A stretch of 64,000 nucleotides of DNA, from contig NZ_BEWA01000030.1 in NCBI RefSeq assembly GCF_003112535.1, positions 1 through 64,000 of the forward strand, given 5' to 3'. The position numbers and the translations under genes were made by a program. Each line of letters opens with the position of its first letter. Within the stretch, counting starts at the first letter, position 1. This document shows positions 1 through 9,084 of the stretch, one piece after another. The notes below the pieces were generated by a model that made no database searches, was not told the DNA's origin, and saw only the letters and a program-made list of their open reading frames with translations. The stretch comes from Streptomyces rishiriensis (GTDB lineage: Bacteria; Actinomycetota; Actinomycetes; Streptomycetales; Streptomycetaceae).

Positions 1-327
1 GGGAGCCGGGAACCTGAGTTCGTTGCGGTCGATCTTCGCGGCCAGCGCCGTCAGCGGATCGACGCCGAGCACCTCGCACAGTTGCAGCAGATAGGCGAGG
101 ACGTCGGCGACCTCGTCCGTCACCCGGTGCGCGGTGTCCGGGTCGTCCATCACGCGCGCGGACTCCTCCGGCGTCAACCACTGGAAGATCTCGACCAGTT
201 CGGACGCCTCCACGCTGAGCGCCGAGACGAGGTTCTTGGGGGTGTGGAAGGGCTGCCAGTTCCGCGCCGCCGCGAACTCGGCCAGTCTGCGCTGCAGCTT
301 CGCCACATCGAGGTGTTGTTCTGTCAC
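1..327 (-). CDS. MazG-like nucleotide pyrophosphohydrolase (C-terminus cut by window edge)
   Basis: Predicted all-alpha NTP pyrophosphatase of the MazG-like/RS21-C6 type, which hydrolyses (d)NTPs to NMP and pyrophosphate as house-cleaning. The visible 109 residues carry the metal-binding pattern of the family: E40xxE43 in a SVEASELVEIFQW helix and E72xxD75 in DEVADVLAYLLQL. The GTG start overlaps the stop of the upstream ATPase gene (GTGA), so the two are translationally coupled. The family is usually 100-130 residues, so only the last few codons should lie outside the window. Family assignment is firm; the preferred nucleotide is unknown. Confidence 0.85.
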   Translation of the reverse strand, partial: MTEQHLDVAKLQRRLAEFAAARNWQPFHTPKNLVSALSVEASELVEIFQWLTPEESARVMDDPDTAHRVTDEVADVLAYLLQLCEVLGVDPLTALAAKIDRNELRFPAP

Positions 328-1967
328 GGCCCCAGGTGTACCACCGTCACCCCGTCGGTCCGGGCGGCCCGGGTCGCGTCGCTGACCGCGCCGACGCAGC
401 GGATGTGTCCGCGCTCGGCCATCCGCACGGCCAGCCGCAGCAGTTCGGCGCCCTGCCGTGCGTCGAGGCCGCGGTCGAGGCCGTCGGCGAGCAGGGTGAG
501 GGTCTGCATCGCGGCCGGCACCTCGCCGGCCGGGTCCACGTCGAGGACGCCCGGCCCGGTGAGCAGCACCAGCGCGAGGGCGACATAGCGCAGTTCGCCG
601 TAGCCCAGCCGGGCGAGCTCCGTCCGGGCGCCGTCGGCGCGGTCGAGCACCGCCCGGACCGTGCCGTCGTCGAGCGGTTCGGCGCGCAGGTCCACGACCG
701 GTGCGGTGGACCCGGCGGACAGCGCGGCGACCAGTTGCGCATGGCGCCGGCCGCACTCCTGACGGGTACGCCACAGGACGTCGGCGAGGTTGTCGCATCC
801 GGTGAGCAGCCGACCGGTGCCGGTGGGCACGGGGGCGCCCATCCAGTCGGGCTGGGGGTCGCAGGCGAACACCGACCGCAGCGCGACCACCATCTGCTCG
901 GCGGCCGCCAGCACCTGTCGCTGCCCGTCGGTCTTGCCGGCCACGCGCAGCGGCAGCAACGCGGTGCCGAGCCGGTCGTCGGGCAGCGGGGCGCGCGTCA
1001 CCGGTGCGGCGCCGCCGGTGTGCCAGGCGGCCTGCACCGTGCGGCGCCCGGGGTCGCGCAGGGCTGTCTCCAGCAGGACGACGCCTCCCGCGCTCAACCG
1101 CTCCCCCACGATGCGCAGTTCGGGTTCGGCCTGCACGGCGACGTCCAGCCGGACCGGGCCGCCGGGTCCGTCGGCCGTGCATCCGATGCGAAATCCCCGG
1201 CGGTGCTGGGCGTCGGGCCGCGCGCCCTGCGGCACGCACGCGACCGGATCGGGGAACACCTCGCCCAGCAGGGCTCCGCCGCCCAGCCGCGCCAGCGCCT
1301 CGTAGGCCCGCAGCGCACTGCTCTTGCCGCTGCCGCTGGCCCCGGCGAACAGCGTGACGGGGCCCAGGGAGAAGCGGGCCCGGCGGTGCCCCGCGAACGC
1401 CGACAGCCGCAACTCGGTGACGCACGGCCGCACATACCGCACGGGGGCAGGGGTCGCGCGAGGGCTCTCGCGGGCGGAGGACCGCTCCTGTGCCGTGGCC
1501 GGCGTCTGCGCGGGCACCGTCGGCGGGCCTCCCCCGGACGCCGAGGACGGAAGGGGGCGGATCGGAGGAACGCAGTGGACCGACGTGACGGTGTCGGCCG
1601 GCGGGACGGTGTCGGCCGACGGGACACAGTCGGCCGACGGGACACAGTCGGCCGACGGGGTTGCCGAAGGGAGGGCGTCAGGTGGCGACGCCTGGGCGGT
1701 CGTCGGGTCAGGGGGGTCCGTCGGCGCGGCGGGCGCGGCCTCCGGGTGCGGTGCGGAGCCGGACGTCACCCGCGGGTCGGCTCCGCACGAGGCGCATGGC
1801 GCCTGCGCAGCGGAAGACGGTGGCGAGGACGAGGGTGCGGCAGAGGTCTGCGGGGGCGGCTTGGCAGAGAACCGTGGTGAGGGCGACGAGGAGGACTGGG
1901 GCGAGGGTGCGGAGGAGGTCGGCGGGGACGGCGGGGACGGCGGGGAAGTGGACTGCGGGGAGGGCAT
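324..1967 (-). CDS. P-loop ATPase (SMC/ABC-like AAA) with long disordered N-terminus
   Basis: The C-terminal ~370 residues form an SMC/RecF-like ATPase module. They have a Walker A motif GASGSGKS (residues about 209-216), a signature-like YGELRY and a Walker B-like hydrophobic strand ending VLDVD. The first ~175 residues are Pro/Ser/Ala-rich low complexity and include short repeats of the type PSADCV. A GTG at 1442 just before the ATPase fold is an alternative start (372 aa), but neither start has a clear Shine-Dalgarno sequence. The gene overlaps the MazG-like gene by GTGA, so the two products may work together. The cellular role is not known; DNA or nucleotide-linked quality control is an inference from the partner. 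Confidence 0.65.
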   Translation of the reverse strand: MPSPQSTSPPSPPSPPTSSAPSPQSSSSPSPRFSAKPPPQTSAAPSSSPPSSAAQAPCASCGADPRVTSGSAPHPEAAPAAPTDPPDPTTAQASPPDALPSATPSADCVPSADCVPSADTVPPADTVTSVHCVPPIRPLPSSASGGGPPTVPAQTPATAQERSSARESPRATPAPVRYVRPCVTELRLSAFAGHRRARFSLGPVTLFAGASGSGKSSALRAYEALARLGGGALLGEVFPDPVACVPQGARPDAQHRRGFRIGCTADGPGGPVRLDVAVQAEPELRIVGERLSAGGVVLLETALRDPGRRTVQAAWHTGGAAPVTRAPLPDDRLGTALLPLRVAGKTDGQRQVLAAAEQMVVALRSVFACDPQPDWMGAPVPTGTGRLLTGCDNLADVLWRTRQECGRRHAQLVAALSAGSTAPVVDLRAEPLDDGTVRAVLDRADGARTELARLGYGELRYVALALVLLTGPGVLDVDPAGEVPAAMQTLTLLADGLDRGLDARQGAELLRLAVRMAERGHIRCVGAVSDATRAARTDGVTVVHLGP

Positions 1968-2157
1968 ATGCGGACGGTAGGTCTCCGCTGCCGGGCGAAC
2001 CGTTCCGCCCGGGCAAGCTTCCTACGATCGGGCGACCGTGAGGGCCGCGCCGGGTCTCCGCGCCCTGTTCGCGCGGCTGCGCGGCCGCGCAGCCGCCCGC
2101 CGGTGCGGAACATCGCGCACCGGCGGACGGCTGCTCGCGCGGTCGCCCGTCCGCGTC

Positions 2158-2547
2158 TCAGATGCCGGGCGCCCCCGCCCCCTCCATGAGGCCGCTCACC
2201 TCGGTGCCCGGCGGGGTGAGGAGGAAGACGTTGCGGTCGACCCGATGCATTCCGCTGGCCAGTCCGAAGACGACCCCGGTGGAGAAGTCCAGGACCCGCT
2301 TGGCGGTGTCCGTCTCCGCGCCCGTCAGGTCGAGCAGCACCGGTATGCCCGCCATGAGCGTCTCGGCGACCTCGCGGGCGTCCGCGAAGACGTTGACGCG
2401 CAACACGACGAAGCGGCGCCTGGTCTCCGTCTCGGCGTCCGGGAGCGAGCGATGGTCCACCGCCGACGGCCATGCGTCCCGGCCGCGCAACGGAACGACT
2501 TGAGCGAGCCCTTCCCACTGTTCATCGGTGACGTCGTAACGGTTCAC
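2158..2547 (-). CDS. sepF: SepF-family cell division protein (short paralogue)
   Basis: SepF binds FtsZ C-termini and, in canonical members, tethers the Z-ring to the membrane. The core is clear: VVLRVNVFADAREV, an MAGIPVLLDLTG strand-turn, and a FSTGVVFGLASGMHRV helix-strand ending LLTPPGTEV. The GTG start at 2547 was chosen over an upstream ATG because a GGGGGG Shine-Dalgarno sits about 5 nt before it. At 129 aa it is shorter than canonical SepF (about 150-210 aa) and lacks an obvious N-terminal amphipathic helix. Streptomyces carries several SepF paralogues, and this is probably an accessory one rather than the gene next to ftsZ, since no division genes are nearby. Confidence 0.85.
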   Translation of the reverse strand: MNRYDVTDEQWEGLAQVVPLRGRDAWPSAVDHRSLPDAETETRRRFVVLRVNVFADAREVAETLMAGIPVLLDLTGAETDTAKRVLDFSTGVVFGLASGMHRVDRNVFLLTPPGTEVSGLMEGAGAPGI

Positions 2548-2726
2548 CGGTACCCCCCGAACTGACTCGCCTTCAATGCATGCACCAGTCAATTCTTACG
2601 CCAAGTAACCCGTTCGGCCCAACAGCGACACGATCCGCCACCGGCCTGGGTGCAGAGCGGCCGCTGCTCACCCTGGGCACACCGGAACTTCCTCCTCCGA
2701 GCGCACCGCGTTCACCAGCCCTTATT

Positions 2727-2741
2727 ACGGTACGGAACCGT
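2727..2741. promoter_or_regulatory. Inverted repeat upstream of membrane protein gene
   Basis: ACGGT-n5-ACCGT dyad lies 22 bp before the chosen GTG of the membrane protein gene, in the intergenic region divergent from sepF. It could be a small operator, but no regulator can be assigned. Confidence 0.25.
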
Positions 2742-2763
2742 GTATGCGGCAGAGACAGCGCCC

Positions 2764-4479
2764 GTGACAACGGACCGGAAGCCGATGGCGTCGACGGCCG
2801 CCGACGGCGAGGGGCCGCCCGAACAGTGGCACCGCGTCCTGACGCTGCTGGCCGCCGTCAGCCTCTTCATCGGCACCCGCACGATCTGGTCGCAGGCGGC
2901 CGGCCACCGGCTGCCGGTGGCCGTGGCCATTTCGCTCTGCTACGTCTCGATCCTGGTCTGCGCGGTGCTCGCCCTGGTGGTCCGGCGCGGCCGCTCGCTC
3001 GCCCGGGTCGACCTGTGCGTGCTGCTCACCGGCGTGACGCTGGTGCTCTGCGCGTGGGCGATGAACCACGGGGGCGGCGACGAGGCGGTCCTCACCACCC
3101 AGGCCGCCCGGGCGCTGGTCGACGGCGACCAGATCTACGGCCGGCCCTGGCCCTGGCTCTTCGGCCACGGCATCACGCTCACCCCCACCGCGGACGGCGG
3201 CTACGACTACACGTACGGCTACCCCCCGCTGGGTCCGCTGCTGACCGCGCCGCTGCTGTGGATCGGGCACGGCGGGGCCCCGGCGACCGCGATGGCGACG
3301 GGTGCGCTGATCGTCGGCGCGGCAGTGCTGTGGCGCATGCTGCCGACGCCGTGGCGGCCGGCGGCGACCATGGTGTGCCTCGGCTTCTCGTTCCTGCCGA
3401 TGTACGGACGGCAGGGCTACCCGGCGATCCTGGCGCTGGCGCTGCTGATGCCGGTGGCGGTGCGCTGGCCGCGGATCGGGCGGGGCGGACGGCTCGGCGG
3501 GGCCGGGCTCGCGCGGGCCGCCTGTCTCGGCGCGGCGTGCGCGGCGCAGCAACTGCCGTGGTTCGTCACACCGTTCCTGCTGGCCGGTCTCTACGCGGTG
3601 CGCCGCGGCGAACTCGGCGGGCGAGCCGCGGCGGGCGTGCTGCTGCGGTTCGCAGGGGCCGCCGTCGCCGTATGGCTGCTGATCGACGTGTACTTCGTCG
3701 TGCACGAGCCCCGGACCTGGCTCGGCGGGATCGTGCTGCCGTTCACGCAGGGCGCGGTGATCCACGGCCAGGGCCTGGTGGACGTCTCGCTGTATCTCAC
3801 GGACGGCAGCGACCGGCTCGACTGGTACAGCCGTGCGAGCATGCTGCTCGCGGCGGCGCTGCTGACCCTGTTCGTGCTGTTCGTGCGGCGGCTCGGTCCG
3901 GCGGCGACGGTGCTGCCCTGGTGCGCCTTCTTCGTGGCGACCCGTTCCCAGGACGGCTACTACCTGATGATGACGCCGCTGTGGGCGGCGGCCGCGGTCA
4001 CCGCTCCGCTGTCGGAGTTCGCCGGCGCCTGGCAGCCTCGTCCGCACCGGTCGGCCGGAGGGCGCGGGCGCCCGGCCCGGATCGCCGCGGTGGTGCTCGT
4101 GCTGGTCCCGCCCCTGGCGTGTGCCGTGACGGCGGCGACGGGGGCGCCCCCGCTGGACATGCGAGTCACTTCGGTCGGACGGTCCTCGCCGACTGCCTTG
4201 ACGTCATTGGCCCTTCGGGTGGAGAACACCGGCGACAGCGCGCTCGCACCCCATTTCATGCTCACCACGGGCCAGGGCACGGGCCTCTACTGGACGATCA
4301 CGAAGGGGCCCCGTTCCCTGCCCGCCCACGCCACGGCAGCCTACGAACTCCGGCCGTCCGAGGGGGAGTTCCGCCTCCCGCGCCCCAACGTGCGGATCCG
4401 GCTGCGAGCCTTCACCGCGACGCCCCGGACGTTGTCGAGCACGGATGTGGGAACAGCTCTGCGAGGAAAGGCGCGTTGA
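2764..4479 (+). CDS. Polytopic membrane protein, GT-C/DUF2029-like
   Basis: A protein of about 571 residues with roughly ten hydrophobic helices from residue 25 to 470, then an extracytoplasmic beta-rich tail of about 110 residues (VTSVGRSSPTALTSLALRV onward). The luminal-loop pattern DEAVLTTQAARALVDGDQIYG followed by YGYPPLGPLL, shown here only in part, resembles polyprenyl-phosphate-sugar dependent GT-C mannosyltransferases, but no catalytic acid pair is certain. GTG at 2764 is preferred to the in-frame codon at 2650 because the upstream part has non-protein-like composition; an ATG at 2785 is also possible. It ends 7 bp from the convergent YceI gene. Membrane location is confident; glycosyltransferase activity is only a suggestion. 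Confidence 0.7.
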   Translation: MTTDRKPMASTAADGEGPPEQWHRVLTLLAAVSLFIGTRTIWSQAAGHRLPVAVAISLCYVSILVCAVLALVVRRGRSLARVDLCVLLTGVTLVLCAWAMNHGGGDEAVLTTQAARALVDGDQIYGRPWPWLFGHGITLTPTADGGYDYTYGYPPLGPLLTAPLLWIGHGGAPATAMATGALIVGAAVLWRMLPTPWRPAATMVCLGFSFLPMYGRQGYPAILALALLMPVAVRWPRIGRGGRLGGAGLARAACLGAACAAQQLPWFVTPFLLAGLYAVRRGELGGRAAAGVLLRFAGAAVAVWLLIDVYFVVHEPRTWLGGIVLPFTQGAVIHGQGLVDVSLYLTDGSDRLDWYSRASMLLAAALLTLFVLFVRRLGPAATVLPWCAFFVATRSQDGYYLMMTPLWAAAAVTAPLSEFAGAWQPRPHRSAGGRGRPARIAAVVLVLVPPLACAVTAATGAPPLDMRVTSVGRSSPTALTSLALRVENTGDSALAPHFMLTTGQGTGLYWTITKGPRSLPAHATAAYELRPSEGEFRLPRPNVRIRLRAFTATPRTLSSTDVGTALRGKAR

Positions 4480-4486
4480 TGGAGCG

Positions 4487-5002
4487 TCAGGCCGCCGTGC
4501 GGGTGAAGCGGAGCGTGGCGGTGACGACGGTCAGGCCGCGCATCATGCCCAGCTGATTCCAGCCGATGCCGAACTCGGCGCGGTCGACGCTGAATTCGGC
4601 GTCCAAGGTGACCGCGTCGGCGTCCGCCTGGGTCAGCCGCGCGATGAAGGACTCGGGCCGGCTGATGCCGCGCACGGTCAGCTGGCCGGAGACCTGCACC
4701 GTCGCGTCGGCGCCGAGTTCGGCGGTGCGCACCACGAAGGTGATCTCGGGGTGGTTGTCGACGTCGAAGAAGTCGGCGCCGCGCAGGTGCGCGTCGCGCT
4801 TGGGGTTCTTCGTGTCGAGGGAGGCCACGTCGATGGTCAGGGCGCCGGTGGCGGATCCGTCCGGACCGACCTCGCCGCCGCCGGTGACGGCGGTGAAAAC
4901 GCCCTTGACGGTGACGAGGTTCCACATCGTCTTCTGCTTCAGGGCGACGGTGGACGCACCCGCGTCGAGTTTCCACAGTCCGGTCTGCACGGCGACGGTC
5001 AT
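4487..5002 (-). CDS. YceI-family lipid-binding protein
   Basis: YceI proteins form a lipocalin-like barrel that binds polyisoprenoid or other amphiphilic lipids and are often stress-induced. Diagnostic segments are GLWKLDAGASTVAL at the N-terminus, GEVGPDGSATGALTIDVASL, the FFDVDNHPEITF strand, and the end GLTVVTATLRFTRTA. The length of 171 aa is normal. ATG at 5002 is preceded by AAGGAGG, a strong Shine-Dalgarno, which decides this start over the longer frame from 5050. There is no signal peptide, so it is probably cytoplasmic. It is divergent from a MarR gene, with a palindromic operator just upstream of its ribosome site, so it is very likely a MarR target. Confidence 0.9.
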   Translation of the reverse strand: MTVAVQTGLWKLDAGASTVALKQKTMWNLVTVKGVFTAVTGGGEVGPDGSATGALTIDVASLDTKNPKRDAHLRGADFFDVDNHPEITFVVRTAELGADATVQVSGQLTVRGISRPESFIARLTQADADAVTLDAEFSVDRAEFGIGWNQLGMMRGLTVVTATLRFTRTAA

Positions 5003-5020
5003 GACCGTCCTCCTTGGTGG

Positions 5021-5097
5021 TCCAAATTTGGATGATGCTGTCACGACCACGCTATCGGGTTATCCAATTCTGAACAACCAGGTCATGCAAATTTGGA
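5021..5097. promoter_or_regulatory. MarR operators in yceI-marR intergenic region
   Basis: TCCAAATTTGGA at 5021-5032 is a perfect 12-bp palindrome next to the yceI ribosome site. A near copy, GCAAATTTGGAC, covers 5087-5098 just before the marR start, and a degenerate copy TCCAATTCTGAA lies at 5063-5074. The arrangement fits autoregulation plus repression of yceI by the adjacent MarR protein. Confidence 0.75.
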
Positions 5098-5117
5098 CAG
5101 CGGATACACTCGAAGCT

Positions 5118-5837
<720 letters not shown>

Positions 5838-5869
5838 AGCGGCAGGACGCGAGCGCCCCTCCGGCCGGC

Positions 5870-6544
5870 TCAGCCGCCGGGACGGTCCGTGCCCGCCTCG
5901 GTCGGGGTCTCGGCGGTCGCGGTCGCCGTCCGTACGACGTCGTCCACGACGGCCCGGGCGCTCCCCTCCGGCACACCGGCCGCGACGAGCGTGGCGACGG
6001 CGGTACGCGTCCCGTCGTCCTCCAGCGCGCCTCTGTTGACCTCTTCCAGGAGCGCGATGTGCAACCCCTCAAGAGCGGCGCTCAGCACGGCGGCCGGCAG
6101 ATGCGTGGGGAAGACGCCGTCCCGCTGCCCGCGCGCCAGGATCGCCGTGACCTCGTCGCGGGCCGGGGCGAGGACCCCCGCCACCCGCTCGACGCCGAGG
6201 TCGCGCTGGGCCAGTGAGAGGAGCAGCCGGTAGCGGTCGCCGACCGGCCAGATCGCGCACACGAAGTGCGCGAGCGCCCGCTCGGCCGGCTCGTCGGGCC
6301 GTACCGCGACCTCCAGCACCCCTCGCAGCGCCTCGGACGCCTCCTCGGCGAGCGCTTCCAGCAGTGCGGCGCGGCCCGGGAAGTGGCCGAAGAGCGTGCG
6401 CCGTACGACACCGGAGGCCCGGGCGATCTCCTCCAGCGTGACGTCCGGATTCCGGCCGAGCTCCTGTCGGGCCGTGGCCAGGATGCGAGCCCGGTTGGAC
6501 CGCGAATTGCGCCGCTGCGGCTCGCGGGCCACGGAGTGGGACAC
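5870..6544 (-). CDS. TetR-family transcriptional regulator
   Basis: A 224-residue one-component repressor-type regulator. The N-terminal helix-turn-helix is visible as RARILATARQELG, VTLEEIARASGVVRRTLFGHF and the following PGRAALLEAL helix. The C-terminal ligand domain includes a stretch VGDRYRLLLSLAQRDLG typical of TetR proteins near exporters. GTG at 6544 is preferred over the longer frame to 6661 because a GAGG Shine-Dalgarno lies about 7 nt upstream and the extra residues are low complexity. No obvious target gene lies next to it; upstream is a 1.1 kb gene-poor stretch. The ligand is unknown. Confidence 0.85.
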   Translation of the reverse strand: MSHSVAREPQRRNSRSNRARILATARQELGRNPDVTLEEIARASGVVRRTLFGHFPGRAALLEALAEEASEALRGVLEVAVRPDEPAERALAHFVCAIWPVGDRYRLLLSLAQRDLGVERVAGVLAPARDEVTAILARGQRDGVFPTHLPAAVLSAALEGLHIALLEEVNRGALEDDGTRTAVATLVAAGVPEGSARAVVDDVVRTATATAETPTEAGTDRPGG

Positions 6545-6781
6545 GGGAAACCTCGGTGGTTCGGTACGGACGAACGGGGGGCCATTCTGGCGGAAGGCCG
6601 CCCCGACAGCGAGCCGGGGACGGGAAGGGCCGCTGACCGGAGTCTCCGGGTGCGCCGACACCCGAGGCTCGCCTCACCCTCGATGTCCGGTACGCAATGA
6701 AGGGGGGAGGGGTGCAGGGGTGGAGGGGGCCTGTCGGGCAGACCGGCCTCGAGGGGCCTGTCAGGCGCCCCGCACGGTCGA

Positions 6782-6814
6782 GGGGCCCCGGTGTCGTGCT
6801 GACACCAGGGCCCC
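6782..6814. terminator. Strong hairpin, possible bidirectional terminator
   Basis: GGGGCCCCGGTGTC pairs with GACACCAGGGCCCC over 14 positions with one C-A mismatch and a 5-nt loop. There is no U-tract, which is usual for Streptomyces terminators. It could end a transcript entering from the 6.8-7.5 kb stretch on the minus strand. Confidence 0.5.
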
Positions 6815-7658
6815 GAAGGAGCTGCTACACCATCTGCCGGCCCTACTGCTGCGCCGGCCTTCTCTGTCCGCTGACCCGACCGAGACGCTGTCGGGGGCGC
6901 GGGGATCGCGGTTGCTTGACCGGAGACCACCTCACTGTCGATGTCCTGCGGTACCCGGGTTCAAGGCTTCCGCCCGGGCGATCCTGATGGCGCTGACGTC
7001 CTCCGCTCTTCCCTCTGAACCGATCACTTACCAAGCGGGCGGTGCGTGCTGCTGCGTCCTGCCGCACTGCCGGTACTTCCGACGACCGGTGGCCTCACCG
7101 AGCGCCACCTTCGGCAGCCAGCCCCGTCGCCCGTCCTGCGTCTGCTCTGGCTTGGAACCCCACTGCCGAACCTCCCGGTGCGCGCGTCCGCAGCCGACGC
7201 CTTCACCGAGGTGCTGCTCACTTGCGTTGCTGCTGGGTACTGCCCTTGCGGTACTGCTCCCGGCGGCCCCTGATCACTGCGGGCCACCCGGTGCGGTCGT
7301 CAGTCCCGTCGCCGTCCTGCGAGAACCCTGGCTTCGACACTCCACCACCGCACCGTCCTGCGAACTGCCTACTACGCGTACTGCTTTGTACTGCACGTAC
7401 TGCTCCCGGCAGTTCGTTTCTGCCGGGCCCTGCTCGATCTCGTCGATCTCGGCTACGAGTGAAACCATAACCACCCGCCTGCACAATGTCTACTCCGACG
7501 GGTACAGATTTCTGCGCGCTGGAACATGAGGTAACCCATCGCGATCAGCTCACGGGTGATCGCACTGCTCACGGCGTCCGGGCCCGGCCCGGCGGCACGG
7601 CGAGGGGCCGTCCGGCCCGGCAACGCCCTACTGCCCAACCAGCCGGACGGCCGGTGAA

Positions 7659-7664
7659 TACAAT
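7659..7664 (+). promoter_or_regulatory. Probable -10 box giving a leaderless mRNA
   Basis: TACAAT preceded by TG (extended -10) lies 7 nt before the GTG of the next gene, and there is no Shine-Dalgarno. This spacing places the transcription start at or within a base of the start codon. Confidence 0.45.
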
Positions 7665-7671
7665 CTGTCTC

Positions 7672-8028
7672 GTGTCGAAGCCTGACGAACTGCTGGTCGC
7701 CGTCGCCGCCCTGGTGGAGTCCGAGCAGAGCAACCAGATGTCCCTGACCGTGGTCACCGGTGGCGCTGTCATCACCGGTCGCTTGGCCCCCGAGGCGGTG
7801 TGGAGACAGCGGGTGTCGGAGGTGCTGACGGATTCGGACCGCCTGGGCGAGTTCTCCGCCGTCTTCGCCCCACCCGGGCCGGAGGGGCCGCCTACGCATC
7901 TGCACTTCCACGTCGCCCGGATCCTCCAGGGCACGGTGGGGATCCCTGAGACGGGGGGCATGTACCGCGTCGCCATCGAGGACGTCAGCGCCTGGACCGT
8001 CGGCGACTTCAGCTACTCCGACCGCTGA
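7672..8028 (+). CDS. Small conserved protein, GvpU-like
   Basis: A 118-residue soluble protein. Its pattern, an N-terminal helix DELLVAVAALVESEQS, then beta strands MSLTVVTGGAVITGRLAP and a C-terminal VAIEDVSAWTVGDFSY, resembles proteins annotated as gas vesicle accessory protein GvpU. No gas vesicle genes are in the window, so the function should be treated as unknown. GTG at 7672 was chosen because protein-like sequence begins there and a TACAAT box sits 7 nt upstream; VNTICLVSK from GTG 7654 is an alternative. It is a stand-alone gene followed by a strong terminator stem. Confidence 0.6.
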   Translation: MSKPDELLVAVAALVESEQSNQMSLTVVTGGAVITGRLAPEAVWRQRVSEVLTDSDRLGEFSAVFAPPGPEGPPTHLHFHVARILQGTVGIPETGGMYRVAIEDVSAWTVGDFSYSDR

Positions 8029-8092
8029 GCCGACGCCGGCCGCTGAGCCGACGCGACCGCCGAGCCGACGTCGGCCGCTGAGCCGACGCCCG
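8023..8092. repeat. 18-bp tandem repeat spanning the stop codon
   Basis: Four imperfect units of about 18 bp with core CCGCTGAGCCGACG start at the stop codon of the preceding gene. They could be a slippage product; no function is apparent. Confidence 0.7.
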
Positions 8093-8107
8093 CCCGGCAC
8101 CGCCCCT

Positions 8108-8154
8108 GCGCCCCCGTCCCGGCCGCCGGGCGGTGCCGGCCGGGACGGGGGCGC
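8108..8154 (+). terminator. Terminator with 17-bp perfect stem
   Basis: Stem GCGCCCCCGTCCCGGCC (8108-8124) pairs perfectly with 8138-8154 around a 13-nt loop, about 80 bp after the stop of the GvpU-like gene. This is a typical U-less Streptomyces intrinsic terminator. Confidence 0.75.
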
Positions 8155-8792
8155 CGTTCGACGCGGTGCGGGTCCGACGGGGGCGCAGGTCGGACCCGCA
8201 CCGGAGTCGGGGAGGCCGAGGGCCGGGTCGGTGTACGCCAGGACGGGGCGCGCCGCTCCCGGACCCCTCCGACCGAGCAGAACGGTGCGCGAGTGTCACC
8301 GCGTTCGTTGCCACCGTTCACCGGCCGGGACGACCGATGAAGACGATCTTGGAATTCGCGTGCGGCGGGGCGACGCGCGCAGGGTCATGGAATATGACGC
8401 ATACATATCCGGGCAGCACCCGGCAAGGAAATAGCCGTTGATCCCGCGGGGTAAAGCCCTGAGGCGGGCCACGTTTTCAGGACTTTCGGCCAGGCCGCAC
8501 GACATCGCCAAGTCAGCTCGCACCCCCGGCCGCACGGGTCGGTCGGCCACCCCGCCCGGCGCCCCCGGGAGTGCGTCCCGATGGGCGTGCGGCGGGTGAT
8601 TATCCTCGAACTGAGGCCCATAGAAGGCGACTTGAGAGGCCCTGTGCAGAGCGGTGATCACTGCGGCACGGAGGCGGCGCCCAGGGGCCGGACGGGCTGG
8701 TGGAGCGGGTGGTGGCAGCGGGGCGTCCGCGGCTGGTCACCGGCCGATTGATCAAGAATCAAAGCTTAAGCACAAATTACACACATCCTCTC

Positions 8793-8819
8793 TTCATACC
8801 GGCTTCGATGGTCTAGATT
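8793..8819 (+). promoter_or_regulatory. Candidate promoter of the exopolysaccharide operon
   Basis: TTCATA (8793-8798) and TAGATT (8814-8819), 15 nt apart, lie in the only AT-rich segment of the upstream region. They are the best but not a strong match to a housekeeping promoter; the short spacer lowers confidence. Confidence 0.3.
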
Positions 8820-9084
8820 GACCTTGCTTCAGCCGTTCGGACATGAGGCAACCCGTAATGATCAATAGGTCCGGCACCGGAGAAAGCCTGTAGTCGCGTT
8901 CCCGGCGCCAGACGTAGGGGGAATCAATTCACGGAACCCGAGAGGGCCTTGAGTGCGGGGAGCACCCGAGGTCCCGAAGGGTTTCCGCGCACCTCGAGAC
9001 TCCGGCGGAACAGGCGTGTGCGCTGCCGTCGGAGCGGGTTGCTCGAGTGGCTCTGCAATAGCCGGTAGCCGGCATGTCGTGCGC

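Larger units (their letters stand above)
6545..7671. other. 1.1 kb stretch without a convincing gene
   Basis: Open frames here have poor codon structure on both strands. The segment 7040-7480 contains clustered TACTGC/GCAGTAC words and two loosely similar units (around 7110-7200 and 7300-7370). A strong hairpin lies at 6782-6814. An ACATGAGG-containing motif at 7524-7547 recurs upstream of the exopolysaccharide operon. It may hold a non-coding RNA or a decayed gene; nothing could be assigned. Confidence 0.5.

Noticed and set aside
336..1880. Long plus-strand open frame opposite the ATPase gene
   Set aside because: It is antisense to a gene with clear Walker motifs and has Arg/Gly/His-rich shadow composition typical of high-GC third-position bias.
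6940..6980. tRNA gene suggested by GGTTCAAGG
   Set aside because: No acceptor stem or anticodon arm can be folded around it.
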